In this document: positions 9,501-17,639 of the stretch, piece after piece
Numbering within the stretch: the stretch's first letter is position 1
Layout of the letters: each line of letters begins with the position of its first letter
DNA from: Rhodospirillales bacterium
GTDB lineage: Bacteria > Pseudomonadota > Alphaproteobacteria > Rhodospirillales > JANQFP01
Direction: 5' to 3'
DNA length: 57,651 nucleotides
Assembly (NCBI GenBank): GCA_028277795.1
Contig: JANQFP010000046.1
Coordinates: 1 to 57,651, forward strand
Program-made: the position numbers and the translations under genes
Notes under the pieces: model-generated
What the model was told of the DNA's origin: nothing
Databases searched by the model: none
Seen by the model: the letters and a program-made list of their open reading frames with translations, nothing else

Positions 9501-9896
9501 ATGAGCAACCTGCCTGTCCAGCCGCAACATGGTTTGGTGGTCCGGCTCGGGCGTGCCGCCGCGCTGGCGGTCCTGGCGGCGGTGCTGGCGTTCGGGCCGA
9601 CGGCGGCCGAGGCGGCCGACTCCATCAGATACGCCCGCAGCAAGAGCCCCTATTGGCGGGTGGGGCAGCTCGACCGCAATCTCAGCGAGGCATGCCGCCG
9701 CGGCGAATTCAATCAGATGCGGGACCTGCGCCTGCACATCGGCTTCCAAGGCGAGGTCGGACCGGCCACAACGGGCATCGCCAAGAAAGGCTGGAACCTG
9801 CGCGATCCGCGCAACCTGGGCCTGCCCGGCTTCACCTTCCATTTCTTCAACGACGGCTATTCCAACTGCCGCGTCTACGTGGCTGCCGGCCGCTGA
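9501..9896 (+). CDS. Secreted small protein of unknown function
   Basis: A 131-aa protein with an N-terminal signal peptide (charged start, then AALAVLAAVLAFGPTAAEAA) and a roughly 90-residue mature part containing one Cys pair (EACRRG and SNCRVYV) that may form a disulfide in the periplasm. No domain is recognised. It is transcribed divergently from the nuclease gene with almost no space between the start codons, so each promoter must lie inside the other gene or one start is misassigned. No strong Shine-Dalgarno precedes the ATG. Confidence 0.65.
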   Translation: MSNLPVQPQHGLVVRLGRAAALAVLAAVLAFGPTAAEAADSIRYARSKSPYWRVGQLDRNLSEACRRGEFNQMRDLRLHIGFQGEVGPATTGIAKKGWNLRDPRNLGLPGFTFHFFNDGYSNCRVYVAAGR

Positions 9897-9926
9897 CGCC
9901 GATCGCGCTTTCTTGATGCCAGGGGT

Positions 9927-11699
9927 TTAGGCGGCGCCTGCCGACGCGGCTGCAACGGCGGCGCGCGGGCGCGGTCGAGGCTCCGGGCTGCCCCAGTCGG
10001 TCTTGCCCTGGCGGGCCACCAGCAGGCGGGTGACGTGGCTCGCGTTGCGGTCGGCGATGGCCGCGAGGACCGGGGCGCCGTGGCCCAGGTAGACGTCGTG
10101 GGCCTGCTGGAAGGCGGCCGCCGCCTCGTCCAGGGGCGCCGCCTCGCCGGTCAGCCGGCCGAGCAGGAACAGCGCCGAGCCCAGGTTGTTCTGGGTCGCC
10201 GCCCAGGCCAGCGGCGTGGTCTCCCGGTGCCGCACCATCAGCGCCGCCCGGCAGGCCGCCACCGCCGTCTCCAAGGCGATGCGGCTGCGGAACTGCTCAC
10301 CCAGCACCTGCGTGGCCTGGGCGAAGCCGTTCATGGCCTCGGCCCAGGCGAGCGGCGTGTGCTCCCGGCTCAGCCCCTGCAACGCCCTCTGGAAGGCGTT
10401 GACCGCGTCCTTGAGCAGCGTCACGTCGCCGACGCGGGCGTCCAACCGGTACAGCACCTGCCCCAGGCGGGTCTGGGCCGCCGCCCACTCGCGGGGGAAG
10501 TCCTGCCGGGTCATCTCGGCCAGGGAACGGGTCAGGGCCTCGGCCGCCGCCTCTAGGGTGGCCGCCCCGAGATCCCCTTCGGCGAGGATCTGCAGCACGG
10601 CGCCGAGGCTCTTGTAGGCGGTTGCCTGCTCCAAGGGCAGCTCGTCGTCGGACAGGCCGGCGAGGGCATCGCGGTAGGTCTCCGCCGCCATCAGATGGAG
10701 GCCGCGGTCGCTCCTGTGGTGGGCCAGGGTGGCCAGGGCGTGGCCGGCGCAGATGCGCGTCGCCGCCTGCTCGCGCGGCGTCATGGTCACCGGCAGGGCG
10801 GCGGCCACCGGCAGCGCGGCCTCCAAGAGGGCCGGCAACGCCGTTCCCACCCGGGCCGCCTTGTGGGGAGACCGCGGCCCGACGGCGCTCAGGGCCGTCG
10901 CCAACAGCAAGGGCGCGAACGGGCGCCCGAACTCGGTGGGCAGGACCAGCAGGGACGAGGGTCCCGGTGCGCCGGGCCGGTCCTCGACCGGCATCAGGCT
11001 GACGAACCGCAGGTGCACGGTGGCCGCCGGCGCCGGCACCTCGCCCCAGACCAGGAGGTCGGCATCGGCTGCGGACAGCAGCGCCCGGCCCCTGACGGCG
11101 GCCGTCGCCAGGGCCTCGATGGGAGATCGTGTGGGATCGCCGGCCACCACCTCGGGAATGGCGCGGGCGCGGCTGACGCGGCGCTGGTCGAGGGCGTCGA
11201 CCACCTGCCGGGTCACGGCGGCGGCGATGGCGGGATCGACCCCGGGCCCCGGTGCCAGGGGGGCGACCCGGATGTGGATGCGGTCCCGGCCCCAGCCCCA
11301 TGACAACGCGGGAGAGCGCTGGACCGAGTCGGGCGCGCGGACCGGCGGGTCGGCGGCCGGCGGTCGCGGCGTCGGTGCTCCGAACAGCAGCGCGCCGAGG
11401 CGGGACAGGACGGCTCCCGGGGCGCTTCGCAGCCACCCGATCAGGGATTCGCCCGGCAGCTCCTCGAGCACCACCGGTCCCACGGCGCGGGCGAGGACGG
11501 CGCCGCCGGAGCGTTCGAGCGCCGTCGGGTCGAGCCGGTCGCCGGCGCCGAGAACGGCCAGGGTCAACGGGCCCTTGTCGCCGGGCCGGCTGATCTCCAC
11601 GTTGCCGTCGGCCACAACGTAGGCGCGGCCGGCGCCGTGGCGCTGGTCCGTTCCGACGATGACCTCGCCATCCTCGAAGGTGTGCTGATGTCCGGCCAA
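9927..11699 (-). CDS. Cyclic nucleotide-binding-like / TPR protein
   Basis: A 590-aa cytoplasmic protein. Residues 1-80 resemble a degenerate cyclic nucleotide-binding jelly roll (FEDGEVIVGTD, VVADGNVEI, LGAGDRLD). A Pro-rich linker follows, then a middle domain with DADLLVWGEV, and from about residue 310 onward repeated TPR-like helices with the recurring pattern TPLAWA-Q-NLG-AL. The canonical phosphate-binding cassette of the cNMP fold is not obvious, so nucleotide binding is uncertain. The protein may act as a signalling scaffold. It diverges from the DUF123 gene across 105 bp that contain a CtrA-like half-site at 11746-11753. Confidence 0.65.
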   Translation of the reverse strand: MAGHQHTFEDGEVIVGTDQRHGAGRAYVVADGNVEISRPGDKGPLTLAVLGAGDRLDPTALERSGGAVLARAVGPVVLEELPGESLIGWLRSAPGAVLSRLGALLFGAPTPRPPAADPPVRAPDSVQRSPALSWGWGRDRIHIRVAPLAPGPGVDPAIAAAVTRQVVDALDQRRVSRARAIPEVVAGDPTRSPIEALATAAVRGRALLSAADADLLVWGEVPAPAATVHLRFVSLMPVEDRPGAPGPSSLLVLPTEFGRPFAPLLLATALSAVGPRSPHKAARVGTALPALLEAALPVAAALPVTMTPREQAATRICAGHALATLAHHRSDRGLHLMAAETYRDALAGLSDDELPLEQATAYKSLGAVLQILAEGDLGAATLEAAAEALTRSLAEMTRQDFPREWAAAQTRLGQVLYRLDARVGDVTLLKDAVNAFQRALQGLSREHTPLAWAEAMNGFAQATQVLGEQFRSRIALETAVAACRAALMVRHRETTPLAWAATQNNLGSALFLLGRLTGEAAPLDEAAAAFQQAHDVYLGHGAPVLAAIADRNASHVTRLLVARQGKTDWGSPEPRPRPRAAVAAASAGAA

Positions 11700-11745
11700 G
11701 GCCGTCCTCCGACGGTTCGCTTCGAGCCTCTCACCCTAGGTGGAT

Positions 11746-11753
11746 ATGGTTAA
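11746..11753 (-). promoter_or_regulatory. CtrA-like half-site between divergent genes
   Basis: TTAACCAT reads on the minus strand, identical to the half-site upstream of ccrM. It sits between the cNMP-like/TPR gene (start 11699) and the DUF123 gene (start 11805). This AT-rich octamer should be rare by chance in DNA of this composition. Confidence 0.35.
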
Positions 11754-11804
11754 GAAAGGCCTTATCATGCCGGCGCCGCATCCCCCGCCAAGGAAGACCG
11801 TTCC

Positions 11805-12317
11805 GTGCCGCCCGTCACCGCCTTCGACGACGCCGACCTCCTGCCCGACGGCCCCGGGGCCTACGGCCTGATCATCGACGTGGGACGGGGAACCCGGATC
11901 GCCGGCCGCGGCGGCCGGGCCGTCGATCTGCCCGCGGGGCTCTATCTGTACGCCGGCAGCGCCTACGGCCCGGGCGGCATCCGCGCCCGGGTGCGCCGGC
12001 ACCTGAAAGCGGCCAAGACCGTCCGCTGGCATGTGGACCGGCTGACCAACGTCCATGGCGTGGCGGCGGTGGTGGCCGTTCCCGGCGGCCGCGAGTGCGG
12101 GCTCATCGACGCGGCCCGGGCCTGGCCAGGGACCACCGTGCCGGCGCCGGGACTGGGCAGCTCCGACTGCCGCCGCTGCCCCGCCCACCTGGTCCGTCTG
12201 CCCGATGGGACGACCGTCGACGACCTCTACGCGGCGGCCCTGGCCACCGCCGCCGGAGGCCGCCAGGCGGTTACCTGGCGCCCGCCGCCCGCCGTCTGTT
12301 TCCCGTCATTGTCGTGA
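11805..12317 (+). CDS. DUF123 (GIY-YIG-like) protein
   Basis: A 170-aa protein with GTG start; an AGGAAG ribosome site lies about 9 nt upstream and decides the start. The core matches DUF123: AYGLIIDV, then GLYLYAGSAYGPGGIRARVRRH (the GIY-YIG-like half), a VRWHVDRLT helix, and the Cys-containing GSSDCRRCPAHL near the C-terminus. DUF123 domains occur alone or attached to endonuclease III-type proteins and are thought to bind or cut nucleic acid, but their activity is not settled. Confidence 0.8.
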   Translation: MPPVTAFDDADLLPDGPGAYGLIIDVGRGTRIAGRGGRAVDLPAGLYLYAGSAYGPGGIRARVRRHLKAAKTVRWHVDRLTNVHGVAAVVAVPGGRECGLIDAARAWPGTTVPAPGLGSSDCRRCPAHLVRLPDGTTVDDLYAAALATAAGGRQAVTWRPPPAVCFPSLS

Positions 12318-12495
12318 GGGCGTCGCACCCTGCAGAAACACAATCAGTCCCCGCCAATGGCGCCGTCGACCATGCGAGGAATCTCGCCATTCGTGGGATG
12401 CCGCACATTCACGTTATGAGCGAAGGTCCCTTGGCGTAGAGCACGTAAGTTGAGAATATGGCCCTGACCTCAATACGTGATGAAAGGCGGGGCAA

Positions 12496-12936
12496 GTGAC
12501 CCAGTTTGAATTTGGGCCAATGACCTGTCAGGCTTGTGGCCATCATTTCGAGCCCCTCAAAGCTTGGAAGCTAACTCGGTGGAATCCTCTTACCTGTCCT
12601 CAATGTGGCCGAAAAAACCAACGAAAAAATGTCATGAGTGGGACGATAGCGGCAATGTTATTTGGAGCAATAGTGCTCTCGAATTCTGTTTTTGATTCCA
12701 ATTTTGAGACGTGGATCAAATGGGTTTTGTTTTTTTGTATTGGTCTGGCACTTGCTGTGGGAGACGAGTTGACGTGTGTTCTAAAACTTGTCGAGGAACA
12801 GCCACCGGAAGAGTTTTCAAGCGAAATAGTAAAGAACTCAGACGGCACCTTTACAGTCAATGGGCGGATTTACAAAACCCGATCCAGCGCAGAAGCTTAT
12901 GTTGACCTTGTTGGAAGAGTTAACCGGCAGTCGTAA
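12496..12936 (+). CDS. AT-rich zinc-ribbon membrane protein, probably acquired
   Basis: A 146-aa protein from a GTG start with a G-rich site just upstream (an ATG at 12520 is possible). It has an N-terminal zinc ribbon made of CQACG and CPQCG pairs, two hydrophobic segments (around residues 48-67 and 74-95), and a C-terminal soluble part with DGTFTVNGRIYKTRSSAEAYVDLVGRV, which resembles small surface or adaptor domains. Base composition and codons (AAA, TTT, AAT) are much more AT-rich than any neighbour, suggesting recent horizontal transfer. No mobility gene or flanking repeat is seen. Function unknown. Confidence 0.75.
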   Translation: MTQFEFGPMTCQACGHHFEPLKAWKLTRWNPLTCPQCGRKNQRKNVMSGTIAAMLFGAIVLSNSVFDSNFETWIKWVLFFCIGLALAVGDELTCVLKLVEEQPPEEFSSEIVKNSDGTFTVNGRIYKTRSSAEAYVDLVGRVNRQS

Positions 12937-12975
12937 ACCGCATGGTCGGCAACAACGCCTTGAGTAGCTCGATAT

Positions 12976-14361
12976 CTAATTGGTTCGCGATGCCGACGAC
13001 CTTTTTCGGGACTCCTCCACCAACGCCTCGGTGACCCGATCCATTACGCCGTCCCAGTCGCCGTGGGCGGTCTGGCGGAACAGGTGCATGGTCGGATACC
13101 ACGGGCTGTCGTCGCGGTGCCGCATCCACCGCCAGTCGCAGACGAACGGCAGGACCAGCCACACGGGGCGCGCCAAAGCACCCGCCAGGTGGGCAAGCGC
13201 GGTATCGGCGGTAATGATCAGGTCGAGCTGGGCCACCGCCTGGGCATCCCCGAAGTTGCTGAACCGGGCGCCCAGGTCGGGGATCAGCCCCTGGCAACCG
13301 TGGGCCTCGATATCCGCCACCCGCTCCCCTTTCTGGAGGTTGAACAGCACCACATTGGGCACGCTCAGCAGCTCGGCCATGTGGCCGAAGGGGAGGGACC
13401 GGTTGCGGTCGTTGCCGTGGCTGGGCTTGCCGGCCCAGGTGATGCCCACGGTCAGGGGCGCGCCGGGCAGGGCCGGCAGGCGGAAATCGCGCGGCCACGG
13501 CGGCTCCAGATAGGGCACGTCGGCGGGGATCGTGTCCAGCGTGGTGCCGAGGATGCCGGGGAGGCTCATCAGCGGCGCGTAGACGTCGAAGTCCGGCAAC
13601 GGCCCGTTGGACGGCACGAGTCGGTCGATGCCGGGGGCAGTGGCGAACAGGCGCAGCAGCTCGGGCTGGGTCTCCACCAGCACGGTGCCGCCGAGGGCCT
13701 TGACCAGCGGGGCGTAGCGGACGAACTGGATCATGTCGCCGAAGCCCTGCTCCCGGTGCAGGAAGATGGTCCGCCCATTGAGCGGCGCGCCGTCCCACAG
13801 GGGCTGGGTGAAGGTGCGCGGCGGGCTGCGGCGCAGGAGCCACCGCGACTCGGATTCGGGGAACCCCCGCTCCAGGTCGCCACTGATCAGCAGGCTGAAC
13901 GCCCGGTCCCATCGGCACTCCCCATGGTCCGGGTCGAGAGCGAGAGCGCGGTCGAAGTGCTCCAGGGCCTCGGCGTCCTCGCCCAGGTCGCGGAGCGCGA
14001 GGCCCAGGTTATAGATGGCCTCCACCGAGTCCGGGGCCAGTCCGACGGCGTGCCGGAGCCGGTCCGCCGCCTCCCGGTGGCGGCCCATGTCGCGGAGCGC
14101 GTTGCCCAGGTTGGAGTGGGTGCCCGGCGCGTCCGGCCTGAGCGCCAGCGACCGCCGGTACAGGGCCGCGGCCGCATCGGGCTTGCCGAGCGATCGCAGG
14201 GCCACGCCCATGTTGTTGAAGACATCGGGGTTGGTGGGCTCGAGAACGGAGGCGGCGGCGTAGGCTTTGAGCGCCTCGGCCAGACGGCCGCGGCGTTGCA
14301 GGGCGACGGCCTGGGCGATGATGGACGCGGCGTCCGGTGGGCGCCCCTTGCTTGCCGCCAT
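12976..14361 (-). CDS. TPR protein with GT9/GT41-like glycosyltransferase domain
   Basis: A 461-aa protein. Residues 10-170 are four to five tetratricopeptide repeats (PDVFNNMGVALRSLGKPDAA, GTHSNLGNALRDMGRH and so on). The C-terminal half has ADTALAHLAGAL preceded by LGARFSNFGD and GITWAGKPSHGNDRNRS, as in heptosyltransferase-like/GT-B proteins often fused to TPRs in alphaproteobacteria. It may glycosylate proteins or surface polymers; donor and acceptor are unknown. It follows the GH65 gene by 30 bp on the same strand and may be the last gene of that operon, though a functional link is not obvious. Confidence 0.8.
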   Translation of the reverse strand: MAASKGRPPDAASIIAQAVALQRRGRLAEALKAYAAASVLEPTNPDVFNNMGVALRSLGKPDAAAALYRRSLALRPDAPGTHSNLGNALRDMGRHREAADRLRHAVGLAPDSVEAIYNLGLALRDLGEDAEALEHFDRALALDPDHGECRWDRAFSLLISGDLERGFPESESRWLLRRSPPRTFTQPLWDGAPLNGRTIFLHREQGFGDMIQFVRYAPLVKALGGTVLVETQPELLRLFATAPGIDRLVPSNGPLPDFDVYAPLMSLPGILGTTLDTIPADVPYLEPPWPRDFRLPALPGAPLTVGITWAGKPSHGNDRNRSLPFGHMAELLSVPNVVLFNLQKGERVADIEAHGCQGLIPDLGARFSNFGDAQAVAQLDLIITADTALAHLAGALARPVWLVLPFVCDWRWMRHRDDSPWYPTMHLFRQTAHGDWDGVMDRVTEALVEESRKRSSASRTN

Positions 14362-14391
14362 GGCCCGTCGCCGAGGAGGCCGCCCCGCCGA

Positions 14392-16788
14392 TCAGAGCGC
14401 GAATTCGCGGGCGTAGCCCGAGCGCAGGTAGTAGATCCGATCGCCTATCCCCACCTTGACCGTGTCCGGCCCGCCGTGCTGGGGCGCGATCTTGATCTTG
14501 TTGGCGGTCAGCTCCACGTCCAGCCACATGCCGCGGAAGAACAAGGAGAACTTGAGCCCATGCATCTTGTGGGGGAGCAGAGGGTTGAAGAACAGCACGT
14601 CGTCGCGGATCTCCGCCCCCATGTAGCCGCGCTGGATCAGGTCCACGGTGCCGGCCATGACGCCCAGGTGGATGCCCTCGACGGTGGTGCCGCCCTGGAT
14701 GTCGCCGATATCGCTTTCCAGGGCCGCCATGAACATGTCCCACGATCCATCGGGGTCGAAACCGGGCGTGATCGCCGAATGGACGATGAGGCTCAGCGTC
14801 GAGCCGTGGGAGGTGTGCTTGTAGTAATACTCGATGTTCTTGGGCGCGGTGTGCTCGTCGAAGGGGCAGCCCAGGCGCTCGAAGATGGCGCGTAAGCTGT
14901 CCTCGGAGAACAGGTAGAACAGCATCAGGGCGTCGGCCTGCTTGGACAGCTTGTAGTGGTCGGCCGAGTCGCCCTCCGCCTCGAGGATGCGGTCCATGCG
15001 CTGGATGTTGCCGTACTTCTCCCGGTAGGCGTCCCAGTCCAGCTCCTCGAGGTCGTCGAAACCCTCGAATTGGCTGATGAGGCCGTCGCCGTGGTAGGGC
15101 ACGTACATCTTGTGGGCCATGTCCGCCCACAGCGAGACCTCCTCGTCCGTGATCTCCAGGGTCTCGCGCAGCTCGTCGCGGCGGTGGTCGAGCAGGCCGT
15201 CCAGGGCCTCCAGGGCGATCTCCATGATCCACGCCACCATGACGTTGGTGTAGGCGTTGTTCTTGACGCCCCCCTCTTCGGCCCCCGGATACTTCTCGTG
15301 GTACTCGTTGGGGCCCATGACGCCATGGATCTCATAGCGGTCGCGCTTGGGATTGTAATGGGCGATGGAGGCCCAGAAGCGGGCGATCTCGAACAGCATC
15401 TCGGCGCCGTAGACGGCCATGAAGCGCTCGTCGCCCGTGGCTTGGTAGTACTGCCAGATGTTGTAGGCGATGGCGGCGTTGACGTGGCGCTGGTTATGGC
15501 TGAGGTCGGGATGCCAGCGCCCCGACTTGGGGTTCAGGTGCACCACCTGGGTCTCCTCGCGGCCGTTGGAGCCGCTCTGCCACGGGAACATGGCACCCTT
15601 GTAGCCTGCCTCCTGGGCGTGGGCCCGGGCCTCGTCGAGGCGGCGGTAGCGGTACAGCAGCATCGACCGGCTGACCTCGGGCAGGCGGAAGTTGAGGAAC
15701 GGCAGGATGTAGAGCTCGTCCCAGAAGATATGCCCGCGGTAGGCCTCTCCGTGCAGGCCGCGGGCGGGGGTGCCGGCGTCCAGGTCTATGGTGTTGCGTG
15801 ACAGGGTCTGGAGCAGGTGGAAGATGTGCAGGCGCACGACCATCTGGATGCGGTCCTGGCCCGCGAAGGTGATATCGCAGCGGTGCCAGAGCTGGCCCCA
15901 CTCCAGGCGGTGGTAACGCAACATGGTGGCAAAGTCGCTGCCCCGGGTGATTCGCGTCCTGGCCTCGGTGCCCGGTTCGTAGATGCCGCGGTCGCGCGAC
16001 GTGAAAAAGCGCACGATTTTCTCGACCCGCACCGGGCGGCCCTCGTCAATTTGGAAGGCCAAGTCCTGGCAGATGCGCTCGTCTTCCTCGTGCGTGGTGC
16101 GCTCGACCTCGAGCGGCACCTGTTCCCCGTCGAAGAACACGCGGGTGCGGGCGGCCTGGGCCACCTGGATGCGCGACTGGTTGGTCTGGGCCAGCAAGAA
16201 GATGGCCTCGTCGTCGGCCGGCCCCATCTCCAGGGTTTCCAGGTGTTTGGACGCCAAGTCGCGATAGCGCGCCACGTTGTTGTTGATGACGCCAGCGTCC
16301 AGGCCCGAGCGCACCTCCACCCGCCCCGACCAGTTGCGGGCCGTCAGGGTCCACTCGATACCCGCCTTGTGGGCGCGCGCCATGTTGACCAGCCGCCGGC
16401 TGGTGAGCGCGGTCTCCCGGCCCGCCTTGTCGCGGAACTCCAGGACGCGGATCATGAGCCCGTCCTTCATGTCCAGCTCCTGGCGGTAGGTGGTGAGGTC
16501 CACGTCGGCCAGGTTGAACCACTCGCCGCCCTCGATGCGGAAGGTCAGCGGCAGCCAGTTGGGCATGTTGACTAGGTCCTCGTTGACCACCGGCCGCCCC
16601 GCCACCTCGGTGGTCAGGCGGTTGAAGCCGCCGGCCATGTAGGTGCCCGGATAATGCGTGCCGTCGTCGGTCGCCCACTCGGCGGCCCCCCGGGTGCAGA
16701 AATAGCCGTTCCCGAGCGCGGTCAGGGACTCGCGCAGGCCTTCCTCCTCGGGCACGAAACCATCGTAGACCAGGGTCCATGGAGTCAT
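14392..16788 (-). CDS. Glycoside hydrolase family 65 alpha-disaccharide phosphorylase-like protein
   Basis: A 798-aa protein from the ATG at 16788 (GGGGGAAAC just upstream), normal length for GH65. Order is N-terminal beta-sandwich, (alpha/alpha)6 barrel and small C-terminal sheet. The barrel has GPNEYHE, whose Glu (residue 495) matches the general acid of maltose phosphorylase (Glu487 in Lactobacillus), and HTSHGSTLS, matching the phosphate-binding loop. GH65 enzymes split trehalose, maltose, kojibiose or nigerose with phosphate to glucose and beta-glucose 1-phosphate. The upstream beta-phosphoglucomutase-like gene would convert beta-glucose 1-phosphate to glucose 6-phosphate, and the OtsB-like gene between them hints at trehalose chemistry. 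The actual disaccharide cannot be read from sequence. Confidence 0.93.
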   Translation of the reverse strand: MTPWTLVYDGFVPEEEGLRESLTALGNGYFCTRGAAEWATDDGTHYPGTYMAGGFNRLTTEVAGRPVVNEDLVNMPNWLPLTFRIEGGEWFNLADVDLTTYRQELDMKDGLMIRVLEFRDKAGRETALTSRRLVNMARAHKAGIEWTLTARNWSGRVEVRSGLDAGVINNNVARYRDLASKHLETLEMGPADDEAIFLLAQTNQSRIQVAQAARTRVFFDGEQVPLEVERTTHEEDERICQDLAFQIDEGRPVRVEKIVRFFTSRDRGIYEPGTEARTRITRGSDFATMLRYHRLEWGQLWHRCDITFAGQDRIQMVVRLHIFHLLQTLSRNTIDLDAGTPARGLHGEAYRGHIFWDELYILPFLNFRLPEVSRSMLLYRYRRLDEARAHAQEAGYKGAMFPWQSGSNGREETQVVHLNPKSGRWHPDLSHNQRHVNAAIAYNIWQYYQATGDERFMAVYGAEMLFEIARFWASIAHYNPKRDRYEIHGVMGPNEYHEKYPGAEEGGVKNNAYTNVMVAWIMEIALEALDGLLDHRRDELRETLEITDEEVSLWADMAHKMYVPYHGDGLISQFEGFDDLEELDWDAYREKYGNIQRMDRILEAEGDSADHYKLSKQADALMLFYLFSEDSLRAIFERLGCPFDEHTAPKNIEYYYKHTSHGSTLSLIVHSAITPGFDPDGSWDMFMAALESDIGDIQGGTTVEGIHLGVMAGTVDLIQRGYMGAEIRDDVLFFNPLLPHKMHGLKFSLFFRGMWLDVELTANKIKIAPQHGGPDTVKVGIGDRIYYLRSGYAREFAL

Positions 16789-16813
16789 GACGTTTCCCCC
16801 TTCCGCGTGTTCT

Positions 16814-17626
16814 TCAGGTGCCGAGCATGGACAGCAGCTCGGCCACCTCGTCCTGATTGTGGCAGAGGTAATCGGCGGCGGTGGTGCGCCCGGCCACCTC
16901 GGGGTCCGTCGGGTCGCCGACGAAGACGTTGAGGCCGTCCTTGGTCTTGAGCGCCTCGAAGGCATGCTCGTCGGTGTGGTCGTCGCCGAAGTACATGGGC
17001 AGCACGTCGGGGCCGGTCAGGTCCAGGGCCTCCAGCAGGTAGAGCACCGCCTTGCCCTTGTCCCAGTCCAGCTTGGGCTGGATCTCGTAGACCATCTTGC
17101 CCGGCGTCACCTTGAGCTGGCTGTTCTTGGCCAGGATGTCGTCGACCAACTCCTTCACCTTGGGGCGTTCGGCTTCGGCGATGTTGCGGTAGTGCACCGC
17201 CACCGAAGCCTTCTTGGGCTCGATCTGCGAGCCCTCGATCGGGTCCAGCTCCCGGTGCAGCCGTGCCTTGATCTCCTCCAGGAGGGGGTAGAACTCCGCC
17301 CCTTCCTCGCGCTGGATGGAGCGGCCGTCGGGGCTGGCGATGTCGAATCCGTGGCTGCCGGCGTAGATGAGGCCTTCGATCTGCACAATGCCCTCCACGT
17401 CGGGCCGGTCGCGGCCGCTGACGATGCACACGGTGCAGCGCTTCGACAGGTCGCGGACCACCTCGCGCATCTTGGGGTCCATGACGGCCCATTCGGGGCG
17501 CGCCACGATGGGGGTCAGCGTGCCGTCGTAGTCGAGGAAGATGGCCAGTCGCTTGCCGCCGGTGCGGGCGGCCAGGTCGTCGCCGCTGTCGACGGCCTTG
17601 GGCAGGTCGCTGATGTGCCGGGTCAT
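16814..17626 (-). CDS. otsB: Trehalose-6-phosphate phosphatase (HAD family)
   Basis: A 270-aa protein with the full HAD set: LDYDGTLTPI (Asp32 nucleophile, Asp34), IVSGRDRPD, a Lys in GKAVLYLLEAL, and YFGDDHTDEHAF for metal binding. The cap segment includes AGSHGFDI, typical of OtsB. It would remove phosphate from trehalose 6-phosphate in the cytoplasm. No OtsA is in the window. It lies 13 bp after the beta-phosphoglucomutase gene and 25 bp before GH65. The three proteins in this order (255 + 270 + 798 aa) add up to almost exactly the length of the three-domain mycobacterial OtsB1 (Rv2006). Confidence 0.9.
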   Translation of the reverse strand: MTRHISDLPKAVDSGDDLAARTGGKRLAIFLDYDGTLTPIVARPEWAVMDPKMREVVRDLSKRCTVCIVSGRDRPDVEGIVQIEGLIYAGSHGFDIASPDGRSIQREEGAEFYPLLEEIKARLHRELDPIEGSQIEPKKASVAVHYRNIAEAERPKVKELVDDILAKNSQLKVTPGKMVYEIQPKLDWDKGKAVLYLLEALDLTGPDVLPMYFGDDHTDEHAFEALKTKDGLNVFVGDPTDPEVAGRTTAADYLCHNQDEVAELLSMLGT

Positions 17627-17639
17627 GAAATGTTGTCCC

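Noticed and set aside
13063-14895. Long plus-strand open frame antisense to the TPR-glycosyltransferase and GH65 genes
   Set aside because: It is a by-product of high GC; the translation is low-complexity (Gly/Arg/His/Val-rich) and the opposite strand encodes clear domains.
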